This document shows positions 26,481 through 35,463 of a stretch of 42,608 nucleotides of DNA, piece by piece. Made by a program: the position numbers and the translations under genes. A model generated the notes under the pieces. It did no database searches, had not been told where the DNA came from, and saw only the letters and a program-made list of their open reading frames with translations. Source of the stretch: Psychromonas hadalis ATCC BAA-638 (lineage in GTDB: Bacteria; Pseudomonadota; Gammaproteobacteria; Enterobacterales; Psychromonadaceae); contig NZ_ATUO01000009.1 of the NCBI RefSeq assembly GCF_000420245.1, positions 1 to 42,608 on the forward strand, given 5' to 3'. The stretch's first letter is position 1, and each line of letters begins with the position of its first letter.

Positions 26481-27305
26481 ATGAACAGTCAGACCGTCCC
26501 ATTAAAAGCAGATACACAAGGTAATTTAGCTTTTTTACAAATAACTGATACGCATCTATTTGCTGATAGAGACAAAGCGCTACTTGGCATTAAAACGGTG
26601 CAAAGCTTTGAAGCTGTGGTGCAACATGCTGGAAAATATAAGCAGTGTCAGGCGGTTTTATCAACGGGTGATCTGTCTCAAGATCACTCCGCGCAGTCCT
26701 ATTTGGGTTTTAGCAAACACATAAAAACGTTAAACTTGCCTTGTTACTGGTTACCGGGTAACCACGATGTACAATCGGTGATGTTGCCCAATTTATTATC
26801 TGAAGGTCTGGCACAAACAACGCTGATTGAAAGTGAATATTGGCAAGTGATTTTACTTGATTCACAAGTTGAAGGTGTACCACATGGCTTCTTAAGTGCA
26901 GAGCAACTCGAATTCCTACAACAGGCACTGCAAAATAACCCGAATAAATACACGCTTATCTGTGTGCATCATCATGTGTTGCCTGTTGGTAGCGCGTGGC
27001 TTGATCAGCACATATTAAAAAACAGTCAGGCATTTTTAGAGGTGATCAAGCCCTTTGTAAATGTGCGTGCGGTCATTTCAGGTCATGTGCATCAAGAAGG
27101 TGACACCAACAAAAATGGCGTGCGTTTTATTACGACTCCTTCAACTTGTGTACAGTTCAAACCTAATAGTGATGATTTTGCACTAGACAGTGTTGCCCCT
27201 GGTTATCGTTACTTATCTTTAAAGGCAGATGGCACGCTGGAAACAGTGGTCGAAAGAATTAACCAAGATGCTTTTTCAGTGGATACAGATGCAACAGGAT
27301 ATTAA
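26481..27305 (+). CDS. cpdA: 3',5'-cyclic-AMP phosphodiesterase
   Basis: Degrades cAMP and so tempers CRP signalling. It is a class III calcineurin-like metallophosphoesterase with the motif series QITDTHLF, STGDLSQD, LPGNHD, CVHHHVLP and SGHVHQ, which provide the two metal sites. At 274 residues it matches the E. coli enzyme. It shares its stop region with yqiA (1-base overlap). No clear CRP site was seen upstream. Confidence 0.94.
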   Translation: MNSQTVPLKADTQGNLAFLQITDTHLFADRDKALLGIKTVQSFEAVVQHAGKYKQCQAVLSTGDLSQDHSAQSYLGFSKHIKTLNLPCYWLPGNHDVQSVMLPNLLSEGLAQTTLIESEYWQVILLDSQVEGVPHGFLSAEQLEFLQQALQNNPNKYTLICVHHHVLPVGSAWLDQHILKNSQAFLEVIKPFVNVRAVISGHVHQEGDTNKNGVRFITTPSTCVQFKPNSDDFALDSVAPGYRYLSLKADGTLETVVERINQDAFSVDTDATGY

Positions 27306-27883
27306 TGACAAAGGTTCTGTTATCATTGCATGGGTTTCATAGTTCTCCTGCGTCACTCAAAGCGCAACAAATGGCAGTGTATTTAACAAAACATCACCCG
27401 GAAATAACCTTTATATGTCCACAATTACCCTGTTTACCAGAGCAGATGTGGCATCTCATTGAGTCTATTTTTGATACGCATAAAGATGATGATATTGCTA
27501 TTGTCGGTAGCTCGTTAGGGGGATACCTTGCAACCAAGGTGGCCGACATCTACAAAACGCGTATTATTGTTGTTAATCCCGCCGTTACTCCTTATCTGTT
27601 ATTGCAAATCTATGCTGGTGAGCAGACCCATCCTTATACTGGGCAAAAGTACCTGATAGATGATAATTATATGGCAGAGCTAAAAGCATTGGATGTCAAA
27701 AATGTCAGTCTAACAGCGCATTGTTGGGTACTTTTACAGCAGGGTGATGAGGTTTTGGATTATCAACAAGCACTGCATAAATATCAAGGTTGCAAAATAA
27801 CCTGTGAAACAGGAGGAGACCACAGTTTTGTAGAGTTTGAGCGCTTTATTCCTGATATAATTAAATTTCTATTCTATTTTTAG
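27305..27883 (+). CDS. yqiA: YqiA-family esterase
   Basis: A 192-residue alpha/beta-hydrolase. LLSLHGFHSSPASLKAQ is the N-terminal family signature, the nucleophile elbow is VGSSLGGYLA, VNPAVTPY follows, and the acid and base are in QQGDEVLDY and GGDHSF. E. coli YqiA has esterase activity on short acyl chains; its natural substrate is not known. Coupled to cpdA, upstream of parE, as in E. coli. Confidence 0.92.
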   Translation: MTKVLLSLHGFHSSPASLKAQQMAVYLTKHHPEITFICPQLPCLPEQMWHLIESIFDTHKDDDIAIVGSSLGGYLATKVADIYKTRIIVVNPAVTPYLLLQIYAGEQTHPYTGQKYLIDDNYMAELKALDVKNVSLTAHCWVLLQQGDEVLDYQQALHKYQGCKITCETGGDHSFVEFERFIPDIIKFLFYF

Positions 27884-28050
27884 TCCATTCCGCTGAATAA
27901 AGTGGTCAGAATTTGTGTAGGAAAAATAGTTAAGAGCAAGACGCGTAATTGAGTAATAGCAGGCTATTACGATTGAGTGCAACGAAGATATTAACTTTTT
28001 TAACAAGCAAAAATGACCCAATATTTAGGCGGACTGGTATTAGTCCATTC
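27880..28050. mobile_element. 149-bp miniature element flanked by 11-bp direct repeats
   Basis: TTAGTCCATTC occurs at 27880-27890 and again at 28040-28050, flanking 149 bases. The inner ends resemble inverted copies (CCGCTGAATAAAGTGGTCA versus the complement CCGCCTAAATATTGGGTCA). Inside is a hairpin GTAATAGCAGGCTATTAC. The element covers the yqiA stop and ends 20 bases before parE. It has no coding frame of note. Confidence 0.6.
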
Positions 28051-28069
28051 ATTTTAAATAGGCATTCCC

Positions 28070-29959
28070 ATGAGCGAGCAATACAATTCCGATTCCATTG
28101 AAGTATTAAACGGACTTGATCCTGTTCGTCATCGCCCGGGCATGTACACCGAAACAAGTCGCCCTAACCACCTTGCTCAAGAGGTAATAGACAACTCAGT
28201 CGATGAAGCACTTGCAGGTCATGCAACCTCTATACAAGTCATTCTACATGAAGATCAATCCTTAGAAGTTATCGATGATGGTCGTGGTATGCCGGTCGAT
28301 ATTCACCCCGAAGAAAAAATATCAGGTGTTGAACTTATTTTTTGTAAATTACATGCGGGTGGTAAGTTTTCGGGTAAAAGTTATGAGATATCGGGGGGAC
28401 TACATGGTGTTGGTATTTCCGTAGTAAACGCACTGTCTACCCGTGTTGATGTACATATTCGCCGTGATGCGAAGGTTTATCATATCGCCTTTGAAAATGG
28501 TGATAAGGCTGAAGAGTTACACACAGTTGATACTTGTGGAAAACGTAATACGGGTACTAGTGTGCATTTTCATCCCGATCCAAAATACTTCGACAGTGCT
28601 AAATTCTCCGTTTCTCGTCTGTTACATTTACTGAAAGCCAAGGCTGTTTTATGTCCTGGTTTAATCATTAAATTCAAAGATAAAGTTAATAAGAATAGTT
28701 ATGAATGGTGTTATCACGATGGTTTAAATGATTACCTTTTGGAAGCAGTCTCTGAAAATGAACTATTGCCTAGCACCCCTTTTATTGGTCAATTTAGTGC
28801 TAACCGTGAAACGGCAGAGTGGGCAGTGGTTTGGCTACCTGACGGTGGAGATTCTATTTCTGAAAGTTATGTGAATCTTATTCCGACTACCCAAGGCGGG
28901 ACGCACGTTAATGGTTTTAGACAAGGCTTGTTAGATGCAATGCGTGAGTTTTGTGATATTCGTAATCTGCTACCGCGTGGTATTAAATTAACGCCTGAAG
29001 ATATTTGGGACAAATGTGCATATATTCTCAGCATAAAAATTAAAGAACCACAATTTGCAGGGCAAACTAAGGAACGTTTATCATCGCGCCAGTGTGCCGC
29101 CTTTGTTTCTGGTGTGGTAAAAGATGCCTTTAGTTTATGGCTTAATGCAAACGTTAATGAAGCGGAAACATTAGCTGAATTCTGCATCAGCAATGCACAA
29201 ATTCGTACTCGTAAAAGTAAAAAAGTGGCACGTAAAAAAATAACCCAAGGGCCTGCGTTACCCGGTAAATTAACCGATTGTTCTGGTAGCGATCCAACAG
29301 CGGGTGAGCTGTTTTTAGTGGAAGGTGATTCAGCGGGAGGCTCTGCAAAACAAGCGCGTGATCGTGAGTTTCAAGCTATTTTGCCGTTACGTGGGAAAAT
29401 TAAAAATACTTGGGAAGATGACTCAGATGTCATTTTAAACTCAGAGGAGATCCATAATATTTCGATTGCCATTGGTATCGACCCTGCCTCTACCGATTTG
29501 TCTGGTCTGCGTTATGGGAAAATATGTATTTTAGCTGATGCCGATTCCGATGGCCTGCATATCGCAACACTGATTTGTGCCCTGTTTGTAAGGCATTTTC
29601 GCGCCGTGGTTGATGCAGGGCATTTTTATGTGGCAATGCCGCCTTTGTATCGCATCGATGTGGGTAAAGAGGTGTTTTATGCACTGGATGAAGATGAAAA
29701 AGAGGGCATTTTAGACCGTATCGAAGCAGAAAAAAAACGCGGTAAAGTGAATGTACAACGCTTTAAAGGATTGGGTGAAATGAACCCTGATCAACTTCGT
29801 GAAACCACTATGGACCCGAATACTCGTCGCTTAGTACAATTAACCACGGGCGATGCTGATGAAATGTTAGAGATGATGGACATGTTGCTGGCGAAAAAAC
29901 GCGCGGGCGATAGAAAAGCATGGTTAGAAAGTAGTGGTGATATGCTGTCGGTAGATTAA
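28070..29959 (+). CDS. parE: DNA topoisomerase IV subunit B
   Basis: The ATPase subunit of the chromosome-decatenating type IIA topoisomerase; its partner ParC is encoded elsewhere. The GHKL ATPase has DNSVDEALAGHA, DDGRGMP and SGGLHGVGISVVNAL. The TOPRIM domain has VEGDSAGGSAKQARDREF, the metal-binding DADSDG, and RFKGLGEMNPDQL near the C-terminus. At 629 residues it matches E. coli ParE (about 630) and lacks the large GyrB insert, so it is ParE rather than GyrB. Confidence 0.97.
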   Translation: MSEQYNSDSIEVLNGLDPVRHRPGMYTETSRPNHLAQEVIDNSVDEALAGHATSIQVILHEDQSLEVIDDGRGMPVDIHPEEKISGVELIFCKLHAGGKFSGKSYEISGGLHGVGISVVNALSTRVDVHIRRDAKVYHIAFENGDKAEELHTVDTCGKRNTGTSVHFHPDPKYFDSAKFSVSRLLHLLKAKAVLCPGLIIKFKDKVNKNSYEWCYHDGLNDYLLEAVSENELLPSTPFIGQFSANRETAEWAVVWLPDGGDSISESYVNLIPTTQGGTHVNGFRQGLLDAMREFCDIRNLLPRGIKLTPEDIWDKCAYILSIKIKEPQFAGQTKERLSSRQCAAFVSGVVKDAFSLWLNANVNEAETLAEFCISNAQIRTRKSKKVARKKITQGPALPGKLTDCSGSDPTAGELFLVEGDSAGGSAKQARDREFQAILPLRGKIKNTWEDDSDVILNSEEIHNISIAIGIDPASTDLSGLRYGKICILADADSDGLHIATLICALFVRHFRAVVDAGHFYVAMPPLYRIDVGKEVFYALDEDEKEGILDRIEAEKKRGKVNVQRFKGLGEMNPDQLRETTMDPNTRRLVQLTTGDADEMLEMMDMLLAKKRAGDRKAWLESSGDMLSVD

Positions 29960-30048
29960 TATTTTCAATACAGAAATAAATGCTTTTTAAGTTTTAATAA
30001 ACGCTTTAAACTACGCCTTTTTTGTGAACTCATGAAAGGCTCTCTATT

Positions 30049-31287
30049 TTGCATACTCTCGCGCAATTAAATGCTGGTGAATTGGCTGGCATTACACGTT
30101 TATCACTCTCTGAAAAACTCACTGAATTTCCTACTGCCATTTTTACACTCGCCGATAGTCTTGAAATTTTGGACCTGTCTCATAATCAGTTATCAACACT
30201 GCCTGATGAGATAACACAGTTACACAAATTGAAAATCATTTTTGCTTCGCATAACTGTTTCGAGACATTGCCTGAAGCACTCGGTCAATGTAAAAGTTTA
30301 GAGATGGTGGGGTTTAAATCGAATCAGATTAAAGTTGTGCCAGAGCAATCTTTACCAGAAAAATTACGCTGGTTGATTTTAACCGATAACCAAATTGAAA
30401 CGCTACCAGAGAGTTTAGGTGAGCGTTCTCGTTTACAAAAATTAGCATTAGCGGGTAATCGTTTAAAGACACTACCAAGCACCCTACATCAATTGAAAAA
30501 TCTTGAGCTATTACGACTCTCTGCGAATCAGTTAACAGTATGCCCTGATCAATTATTAAATCTACCTAAGCTTGCTTGGTTTGCCTTTGCGGGTAATCCA
30601 TTTTGTCAATCAGATGTTGCTATTAAATCTGTACCTACTATTAAATCTGCAAGTTATACCCTAAAAAATGTATTAGGGCAGGGCGCTTCGGGTATTATTT
30701 ATCAGGCTAGTTGGAATGCTTCACAGTCGCAATTTCCGACTGATATTGCGGTTAAGGTTTTTAAAGGGGAAGTGACCAGTGATGGCTATCCGCAAGATGA
30801 GTTACAAGCGTGTTTGAAGGTTGGTAACCATCCTAACTTAGTGCAATCGCTCGCACAGGTAGAGAAACCCGATACGCTTTCACTGATCATGGATTTGATC
30901 CCCGCACATTATAAAAACTTAGGTTTACCGCCCTGTTTACAAAGTTGTACGCGAGATACCTTTCCTGTGGGTTTTAGCTTATCGATTAAACAGATAGATA
31001 AGATTGTAAAACAGATGCAAGCGGTGTTTGAACACCTACACAAAAATCAGGTTTGCCATGGTGATCTTTACGCACATAATACTTTAGTGGATGAGCAGGC
31101 TAATATTATTTTTGGTGATTTTGGTGCTGCCAGTATGTACCACATGTTAACGGCGGAGCAACAACATAAAGTGAAAAAGATAGAGTTTCGTGCCTTACAG
31201 TATTTTACTGATGATCTACTTTCTGTTTGTGTTATTGAGGATAAGAAAGGTGAAGTTTACCAACAGTTAAAAATGTTGTCTTATTAA
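30049..31287 (+). CDS. Leucine-rich-repeat protein kinase with a short C-lobe
   Basis: A 412-residue protein joining an LRR domain to a eukaryotic-type kinase. About seven LRRs (36-185) follow the pattern LxxLxLxxNxLxxLP of about 23 residues. The kinase has a Gly loop LGQGASG (209-215), a Lys in IAVKVF (236), HGDLYAHN (Asp339, Asn344) and DFG (357-359). After DFG only about 50 residues remain. No APE motif or later helices are seen, so the C-lobe is minimal. No ATG fits; TTG at 30049 with AAAGG 9 bases before it is the likely start. It stands alone after parE. It is cytoplasmic by absence of signal or membrane segments. The substrate is unknown. Confidence 0.85.
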   Translation: MHTLAQLNAGELAGITRLSLSEKLTEFPTAIFTLADSLEILDLSHNQLSTLPDEITQLHKLKIIFASHNCFETLPEALGQCKSLEMVGFKSNQIKVVPEQSLPEKLRWLILTDNQIETLPESLGERSRLQKLALAGNRLKTLPSTLHQLKNLELLRLSANQLTVCPDQLLNLPKLAWFAFAGNPFCQSDVAIKSVPTIKSASYTLKNVLGQGASGIIYQASWNASQSQFPTDIAVKVFKGEVTSDGYPQDELQACLKVGNHPNLVQSLAQVEKPDTLSLIMDLIPAHYKNLGLPPCLQSCTRDTFPVGFSLSIKQIDKIVKQMQAVFEHLHKNQVCHGDLYAHNTLVDEQANIIFGDFGAASMYHMLTAEQQHKVKKIEFRALQYFTDDLLSVCVIEDKKGEVYQQLKMLSY

Positions 31288-31478
31288 GTAAAAGTCACAA
31301 ATTAAACATTTTTAATGTGGTTTTTATAGCCGTTAATAATGAAAATTGCTCTAAATGTAAACAAATGCTTAGCTTGTTGTGATTACCTTTAATAAACAAT
31401 AATGTAATAAAGATAATTTCTGAATTTCTTCTATAGTCTATCTATTAAAATTATAAAAATAGGTCTATAAGGAATAGT

Positions 31479-33365
31479 ATGGCTAATTTAAGTTTCACCC
31501 AAAAAATAACAGTAACTTCTGCAATTATTATTAGCATTGGCTTAATTATATTGTCGATTGTAAATTATGAAATAGTAAAGAAAAACACCCAAAATAATTT
31601 GCAAAATAATTTAGAGGAAACGTCAAAAACGGCTTCTATTAACATTGCTAATTGGTTAAATGGAAAATTACTCGCCATTCAATCTATCGCCGATGTGAGC
31701 GTTGATATTTCTAATGGGATGGATCGCTCTTTGCTGTCTATCGTTAAAAAGGCCAATAAATTCATTTACGTCTATGTTGCCAGTGAACAGGGGGCGATGG
31801 TGATGGATGATCCCGCGGAAGTCTTACCTGCCGATTATGATCCTAGATCACGTCCTTGGTATATTACCGCTAAAAAATTAGGTTCAGGATCTTTTACTGA
31901 GCCTTATCGTGATGCAACAACAGGGGATATGGTTATTTCTGGGCTAGCGCCTATTAAAAAGAATGGTCAGTTTATCGGGGTAAGTGCAGGAGATATATCA
32001 TTAACTTACATTTCTAAAATGCTTAGTCACGTTGATTTTTCAAATACTGGACAAGTTTTTTTGGTGTCTAAAAGTGGCGATATTTTAGTTCATAATGACA
32101 GTCAAATGCAGGGTAAAAACCTCAGAGATATTTACCCTAATTATAATAATAGTTTGCTGGCTAATTTAACGGAGCAACAGCGCGCAGGAAAAGACTACCT
32201 TGTGGGTTATTATGCCATTAAAGGTGTGCCATCATTGGATTGGTACTTAGCCGTTGAAGTTGATCAAGATAAAGCCTTTGCATCGATGGATGAGATACGT
32301 AATAGCGCATTATTATTAACGCCTTTATCAGTCATTATTGCCATTATATTATTAACTTTTTTATTAAATCGTTTAACAAAACCTTTAAGAGAATTAAAAG
32401 TCGCTATGCAAGATATTGCAGAAGGTGATGCTGATTTAACGCAACGTTTAGTGCTAAATAGCCAAGACGAGCTAGGAGAATTGGCTAAATATTTTAATCG
32501 TTTTGTAGAAAATATTCACCTAATGATGCAAGACTTTAAAGTACAATCTGACGATATGAATGTTATTGCTCAGAAAATGAATGATATTTCAGAGCAAAGC
32601 AAACATGAGATGGGGCAACAACGTCAAGAAACTGAGCAGGTTGCAACTGCGGTGGCGGAAATGTCTGCTGCAGCCGCTGAGATTGCTATCAATGCACAGG
32701 GCGCAGCAGAAGCTGCTCGGGATGCAGATGAAGAAGGGTTAGTGATAAATCAGGTGGTTGAAGAGGCTATCTCTTCCATTCGAGGCTTGGCAGATAATCT
32801 TAGCTCAGCAGAAAAAGATATTGCCGATCTCGAAGTTGAGGTGGCGGGTATTAGTACCGTACTTGATGTTATTCGTGGCATTGCAGATCAAACTAACCTA
32901 TTAGCACTAAATGCAGCAATAGAAGCCGCAAGAGCGGGAGAGCAAGGGCGAGGCTTTGCGGTTGTTGCCGATGAAGTAAGAAGTTTGGCGGGTAAAACTC
33001 AGGAAAGCACCAAAGAGATTCATGCTAAAATTGAAAGCTTACAAAATGGCGCCCATCGTGCTGTTGAATCAATGAAAAAGAGCCGTATCACCAGTGATAT
33101 TAGTGTACAAAAATCGGGAGAAGCTGGTACATCGTTAGAGAAAATATCACAGTCTGTTTCACGTATTTCTGATATGAATTTACAGATTGCAACCGCTTCT
33201 GAAGAGCAAACTAACGTAACGGAAGAAATTGCGCGTAACATTACTAATATTTCTGACTCAACAGAAAGAACGTATGAAGGCGCTAACCAGACCGTACTAA
33301 CTAGTCAGCAACTTTCTGATATTGGTGAAAATATTAATAAAGAGGTTAATAAGTTTATTATTTAG
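31479..33365 (+). CDS. Methyl-accepting chemotaxis protein with dCache sensor, amino-acid-type motif
   Basis: A transmembrane chemoreceptor of 628 residues. Helix 1 is at about 10-28, then a periplasmic double-Cache sensor (about 35-275), helix 2 at about 277-299, a HAMP domain beginning [10 protein letters not shown] and the signalling hairpin tip region [34 protein letters not shown]. The sensor shows Tyr120, Arg125, Trp127, Tyr128 and Asp172 (in [10 protein letters not shown] and GVSAGDIS), the spacing reported for the amino-acid-binding dCache_1AA motif. An amino-acid ligand is therefore likely. No CheR-binding pentapeptide is seen at the C-terminus. Confidence 0.93.
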   Translation: MANLSFTQKITVTSAIIISIGLIILSIVNYEIVKKNTQNNLQNNLEETSKTASINIANWLNGKLLAIQSIADVSVDISNGMDRSLLSIVKKANKFIYVYVASEQGAMVMDDPAEVLPADYDPRSRPWYITAKKLGSGSFTEPYRDATTGDMVISGLAPIKKNGQFIGVSAGDISLTYISKMLSHVDFSNTGQVFLVSKSGDILVHNDSQMQGKNLRDIYPNYNNSLLANLTEQQRAGKDYLVGYYAIKGVPSLDWYLAVEVDQDKAFASMDEIRNSALLLTPLSVIIAIILLTFLLNRLTKPLRELKVAMQDIAEGDADLTQRLVLNSQDELGELAKYFNRFVENIHLMMQDFKVQSDDMNVIAQKMNDISEQSKHEMGQQRQETEQVATAVAEMSAAAAEIAINAQGAAEAARDADEEGLVINQVVEEAISSIRGLADNLSSAEKDIADLEVEVAGISTVLDVIRGIADQTNLLALNAAIEAARAGEQGRGFAVVADEVRSLAGKTQESTKEIHAKIESLQNGAHRAVESMKKSRITSDISVQKSGEAGTSLEKISQSVSRISDMNLQIATASEEQTNVTEEIARNITNISDSTERTYEGANQTVLTSQQLSDIGENINKEVNKFII

Positions 33366-33370
33366 TGTTA

Positions 33371-33494
33371 ATCAATACCTTCGATAAAATGGAAACTAAC
33401 CCATTTTGGCTGACTTTTTTGCCTGTATATATTTGATTTGTATTGGTGTGAAATTCCATTTTAAGCTTAAATAAAAATTGGCGAAGGTATTGTT
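33371..33494. repeat. 123-bp element with inverted ends, copy 2 (reverse orientation)
   Basis: Begins ATCAATACCTTCG and ends GAAGGTATTGTT. The inner GGAAACTAACCCATTTTGGC is the reverse complement of the matching block in copy 1 at 17779-17901. It follows the chemoreceptor stop by a few bases. Confidence 0.75.
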
Positions 33495-33886
33495 AATAAC
33501 AAGCCATTATTAATTGAATAATGGTTAGCACCTCTTAGTTTCATCCATATTTTATTTCGCGTAATTAATTTTCTATAAGCCTCTTGAGGTTATTACTTAG
33601 ATTCAAAAAATCAAATGCATAACTTGAATTTTTCATGCGTAATACTTCTTCACAACATTACTGTTTTTTGCATCCATAAGCGTTAAATTTACATTAAGTA
33701 ATCTGCAAAACTGAGTATGGATTTAATGTAATTGATGCTTTCATTTAATGATGACGATAAAGCACGGATAGCTATTTAAATTCCTGACTTCTAACAGGAT
33801 TGAGCGGTCGCTTTTATTTAACCCTGCCATGCTGGAATGTCTTGGAGCATTGTGCATATACAGAGAATAAGCAGAAATTGTTATGT
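33495..33886. other. Gap with no recognised gene
   Basis: This AT-rich stretch between two repeat elements has a weak hairpin (CCATTATT...AATAATGG, about 33503-33525). A short frame ending at about 33871 reads SNRIERSLLFNP and then AMLECLGALCIYRE, preceded by stops. It could be a worn coding remnant, but I do not recognise it. Confidence 0.5.
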
Positions 33887-34045
33887 ATTTGAAAGGCTCT
33901 GTTCCATTTTGCTGTTGTCGCCACTACAACTACTTAAATTACAAAGAGTTATGGATAAAGCAAGTTAACGTAATCTCAACATTTACAAGGTGTTAGATTG
34001 AACAATAAAACCAGCAACATTGTTATGGAACAGAGCCATTTGCAA
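33887..34045. mobile_element. 143-bp MITE with IS1595-type ends and 8-bp target duplication
   Basis: The element proper is 33895-34037. It starts GGCTCTGTTCCAT and ends ATGGAACAGAGCC, a perfect 13-bp inverted repeat. The flanks are ATTTGAAA (left) and ATTTGCAA (right), an 8-bp duplication with one mismatch, the size typical of IS1595-family insertion. The tip GGCTCTGTT also occurs at the end of the insertion sequence at the left of the window. It has no transposase gene and so depends on one elsewhere. Confidence 0.85.
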
Positions 34046-34061
34046 TGAGTGATTAAAATAG

Positions 34062-34090
34062 AAAAAAACAGCTCAATTGAGCTGTTTTTT
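34062..34090 (-). terminator. Terminator of the second chemoreceptor gene
   Basis: AAAAAACAGCTCAA/TTGAGCTGTTTTTT is a near-perfect palindrome; in the leftward direction it ends in T. It lies about 18 bases after the gene's stop. Confidence 0.85.
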
Positions 34091-34107
34091 ATGTGAGAGA
34101 AAGAGAA

Positions 34108-35280
34108 TTAAGCTAAGGCTTTCGCATGAGCCGTAATGGCATCCGCCATCTCAGTAACTTCTTTAAGTACGGTGACAGAGCCTTCAACGACCTCTTTTAC
34201 TAGTTCTAAATTTTCATTAATATCGGCAGCTACTGTGGTTTGTTCCTCGGCGGCTGACGCAATTTGATAGTTCATATCAGAAATATGATGCACTTTTTCA
34301 ACGATGCCAGATAGTTTCGTGCCTGCTTGGGTTACTTGGTCAACCCCTGTATCAGCCTCTTTTACACTCTGGCCCATTAATGTTACCGCTTCTTGTGCAC
34401 TTTTTTGTAATTGCTCAATCATGCCTTGTATTTCAACCGTTGCATCTTGGGTGCGTTTCGCAAGATTACGTACTTCATCAGCAACCACTGCAAATCCTCG
34501 ACCCGCTTCACCTGCGCGCGCAGCTTCAATGGCTGCATTAAGCGCTAATAGGTTGGTTTGTTCTGAAATACTACGAATGGTATCAACGACGCTACCAATT
34601 CCCTCAACTTTAAGCTCAACATTATTTACCGCATCAGAAGAAGCGCCAATATTACTTGATAATGAATTAATGGTGGCAATCGTCGCATTAACAAATTGAC
34701 TACCCTCTTGGGCAACATCGGATGCTTCAGTTGTTGATGCAGAGGCGCTACTTGCATTAGCTGCAACCTCTCTGACTGTTGCTGTCATCTCGTTCATTGC
34801 CGTGGCAAGTTGCTCTATTTGACCAAACTCCTCTTCCATTGAGTCGTTAATAATTTCCATACAGATACCTAAATGTTCTGCTACCTCGGTTAATTCTGCA
34901 ACCTCTTTTTTCTTGATGTCAGCATCTTGTTGGTTACTGGCTACGCTATCACATAATAATCGCATCACCGCACCGGTTTCAGTCTTTGCTAAAGAGGTGG
35001 CGTAGTCGCCTAGGTTATGGTTTTTAATCGCTTCGGTAATTTGTTGTTGACTGTTTTCTAGCTGTTTCTTCTGTAAAAAAACACCAAAATATAAGATGGC
35101 AACAAAGCAGAGTAAAAAGAAGATGTCCAACCACAGAGGATCAGTGCTTGTGAATGCATTGCTCATTAAATTGTTAAAAACAAACAGTATTGCACCTAAA
35201 ACGACTAAAGTAGTGGCTTTAGCGTTGAGTGATAATTCAGATATTTTTCTACTTAGCGTTGTTGGTTTTGATTGCGACAT
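34108..35280 (-). CDS. Methyl-accepting chemotaxis protein without a sensor domain
   Basis: A 390-residue receptor. Two hydrophobic segments (about 22-43 and 49-70) are separated by only a few residues, so there is no periplasmic ligand domain. A cytoplasmic linker follows, then the signalling domain with the hairpin [37 protein letters not shown]. Without a sensor it may respond to membrane or cytoplasmic state or work inside arrays of other receptors; that is inference. A start 36 bases further up is possible, but the ATG at 35280 has AGGGA 5-9 bases before it. Confidence 0.9.
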   Translation of the reverse strand: MSQSKPTTLSRKISELSLNAKATTLVVLGAILFVFNNLMSNAFTSTDPLWLDIFFLLCFVAILYFGVFLQKKQLENSQQQITEAIKNHNLGDYATSLAKTETGAVMRLLCDSVASNQQDADIKKKEVAELTEVAEHLGICMEIINDSMEEEFGQIEQLATAMNEMTATVREVAANASSASASTTEASDVAQEGSQFVNATIATINSLSSNIGASSDAVNNVELKVEGIGSVVDTIRSISEQTNLLALNAAIEAARAGEAGRGFAVVADEVRNLAKRTQDATVEIQGMIEQLQKSAQEAVTLMGQSVKEADTGVDQVTQAGTKLSGIVEKVHHISDMNYQIASAAEEQTTVAADINENLELVKEVVEGSVTVLKEVTEMADAITAHAKALA

Positions 35281-35463
35281 GTTAGTCCCTACGTAATTAA
35301 TAAAATATTTATGCACAAAGCGTTACTGTCTTTTTTCTCTGTGCTTAAGTTGCAATAATACTCGATAAAGTCTAGAACGAGTTACTAAAAAAGGTAGTTA
35401 ACTTGACAATAAAAAACAGAACTGTGAAGTTTGCTTGAATGTGGTTTTTTTGTCATATAATTG

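Noticed and set aside
28070-29959. Gyrase subunit B
   Set aside because: Length is about 630 and the large GyrB insert is missing; the cpdA-yqiA context fits parE.
33720-33880. A small protein gene ending at about 33871
   Set aside because: The frame is short, lacks a start with a ribosome-binding site and is preceded by stops; I could not recognise it.
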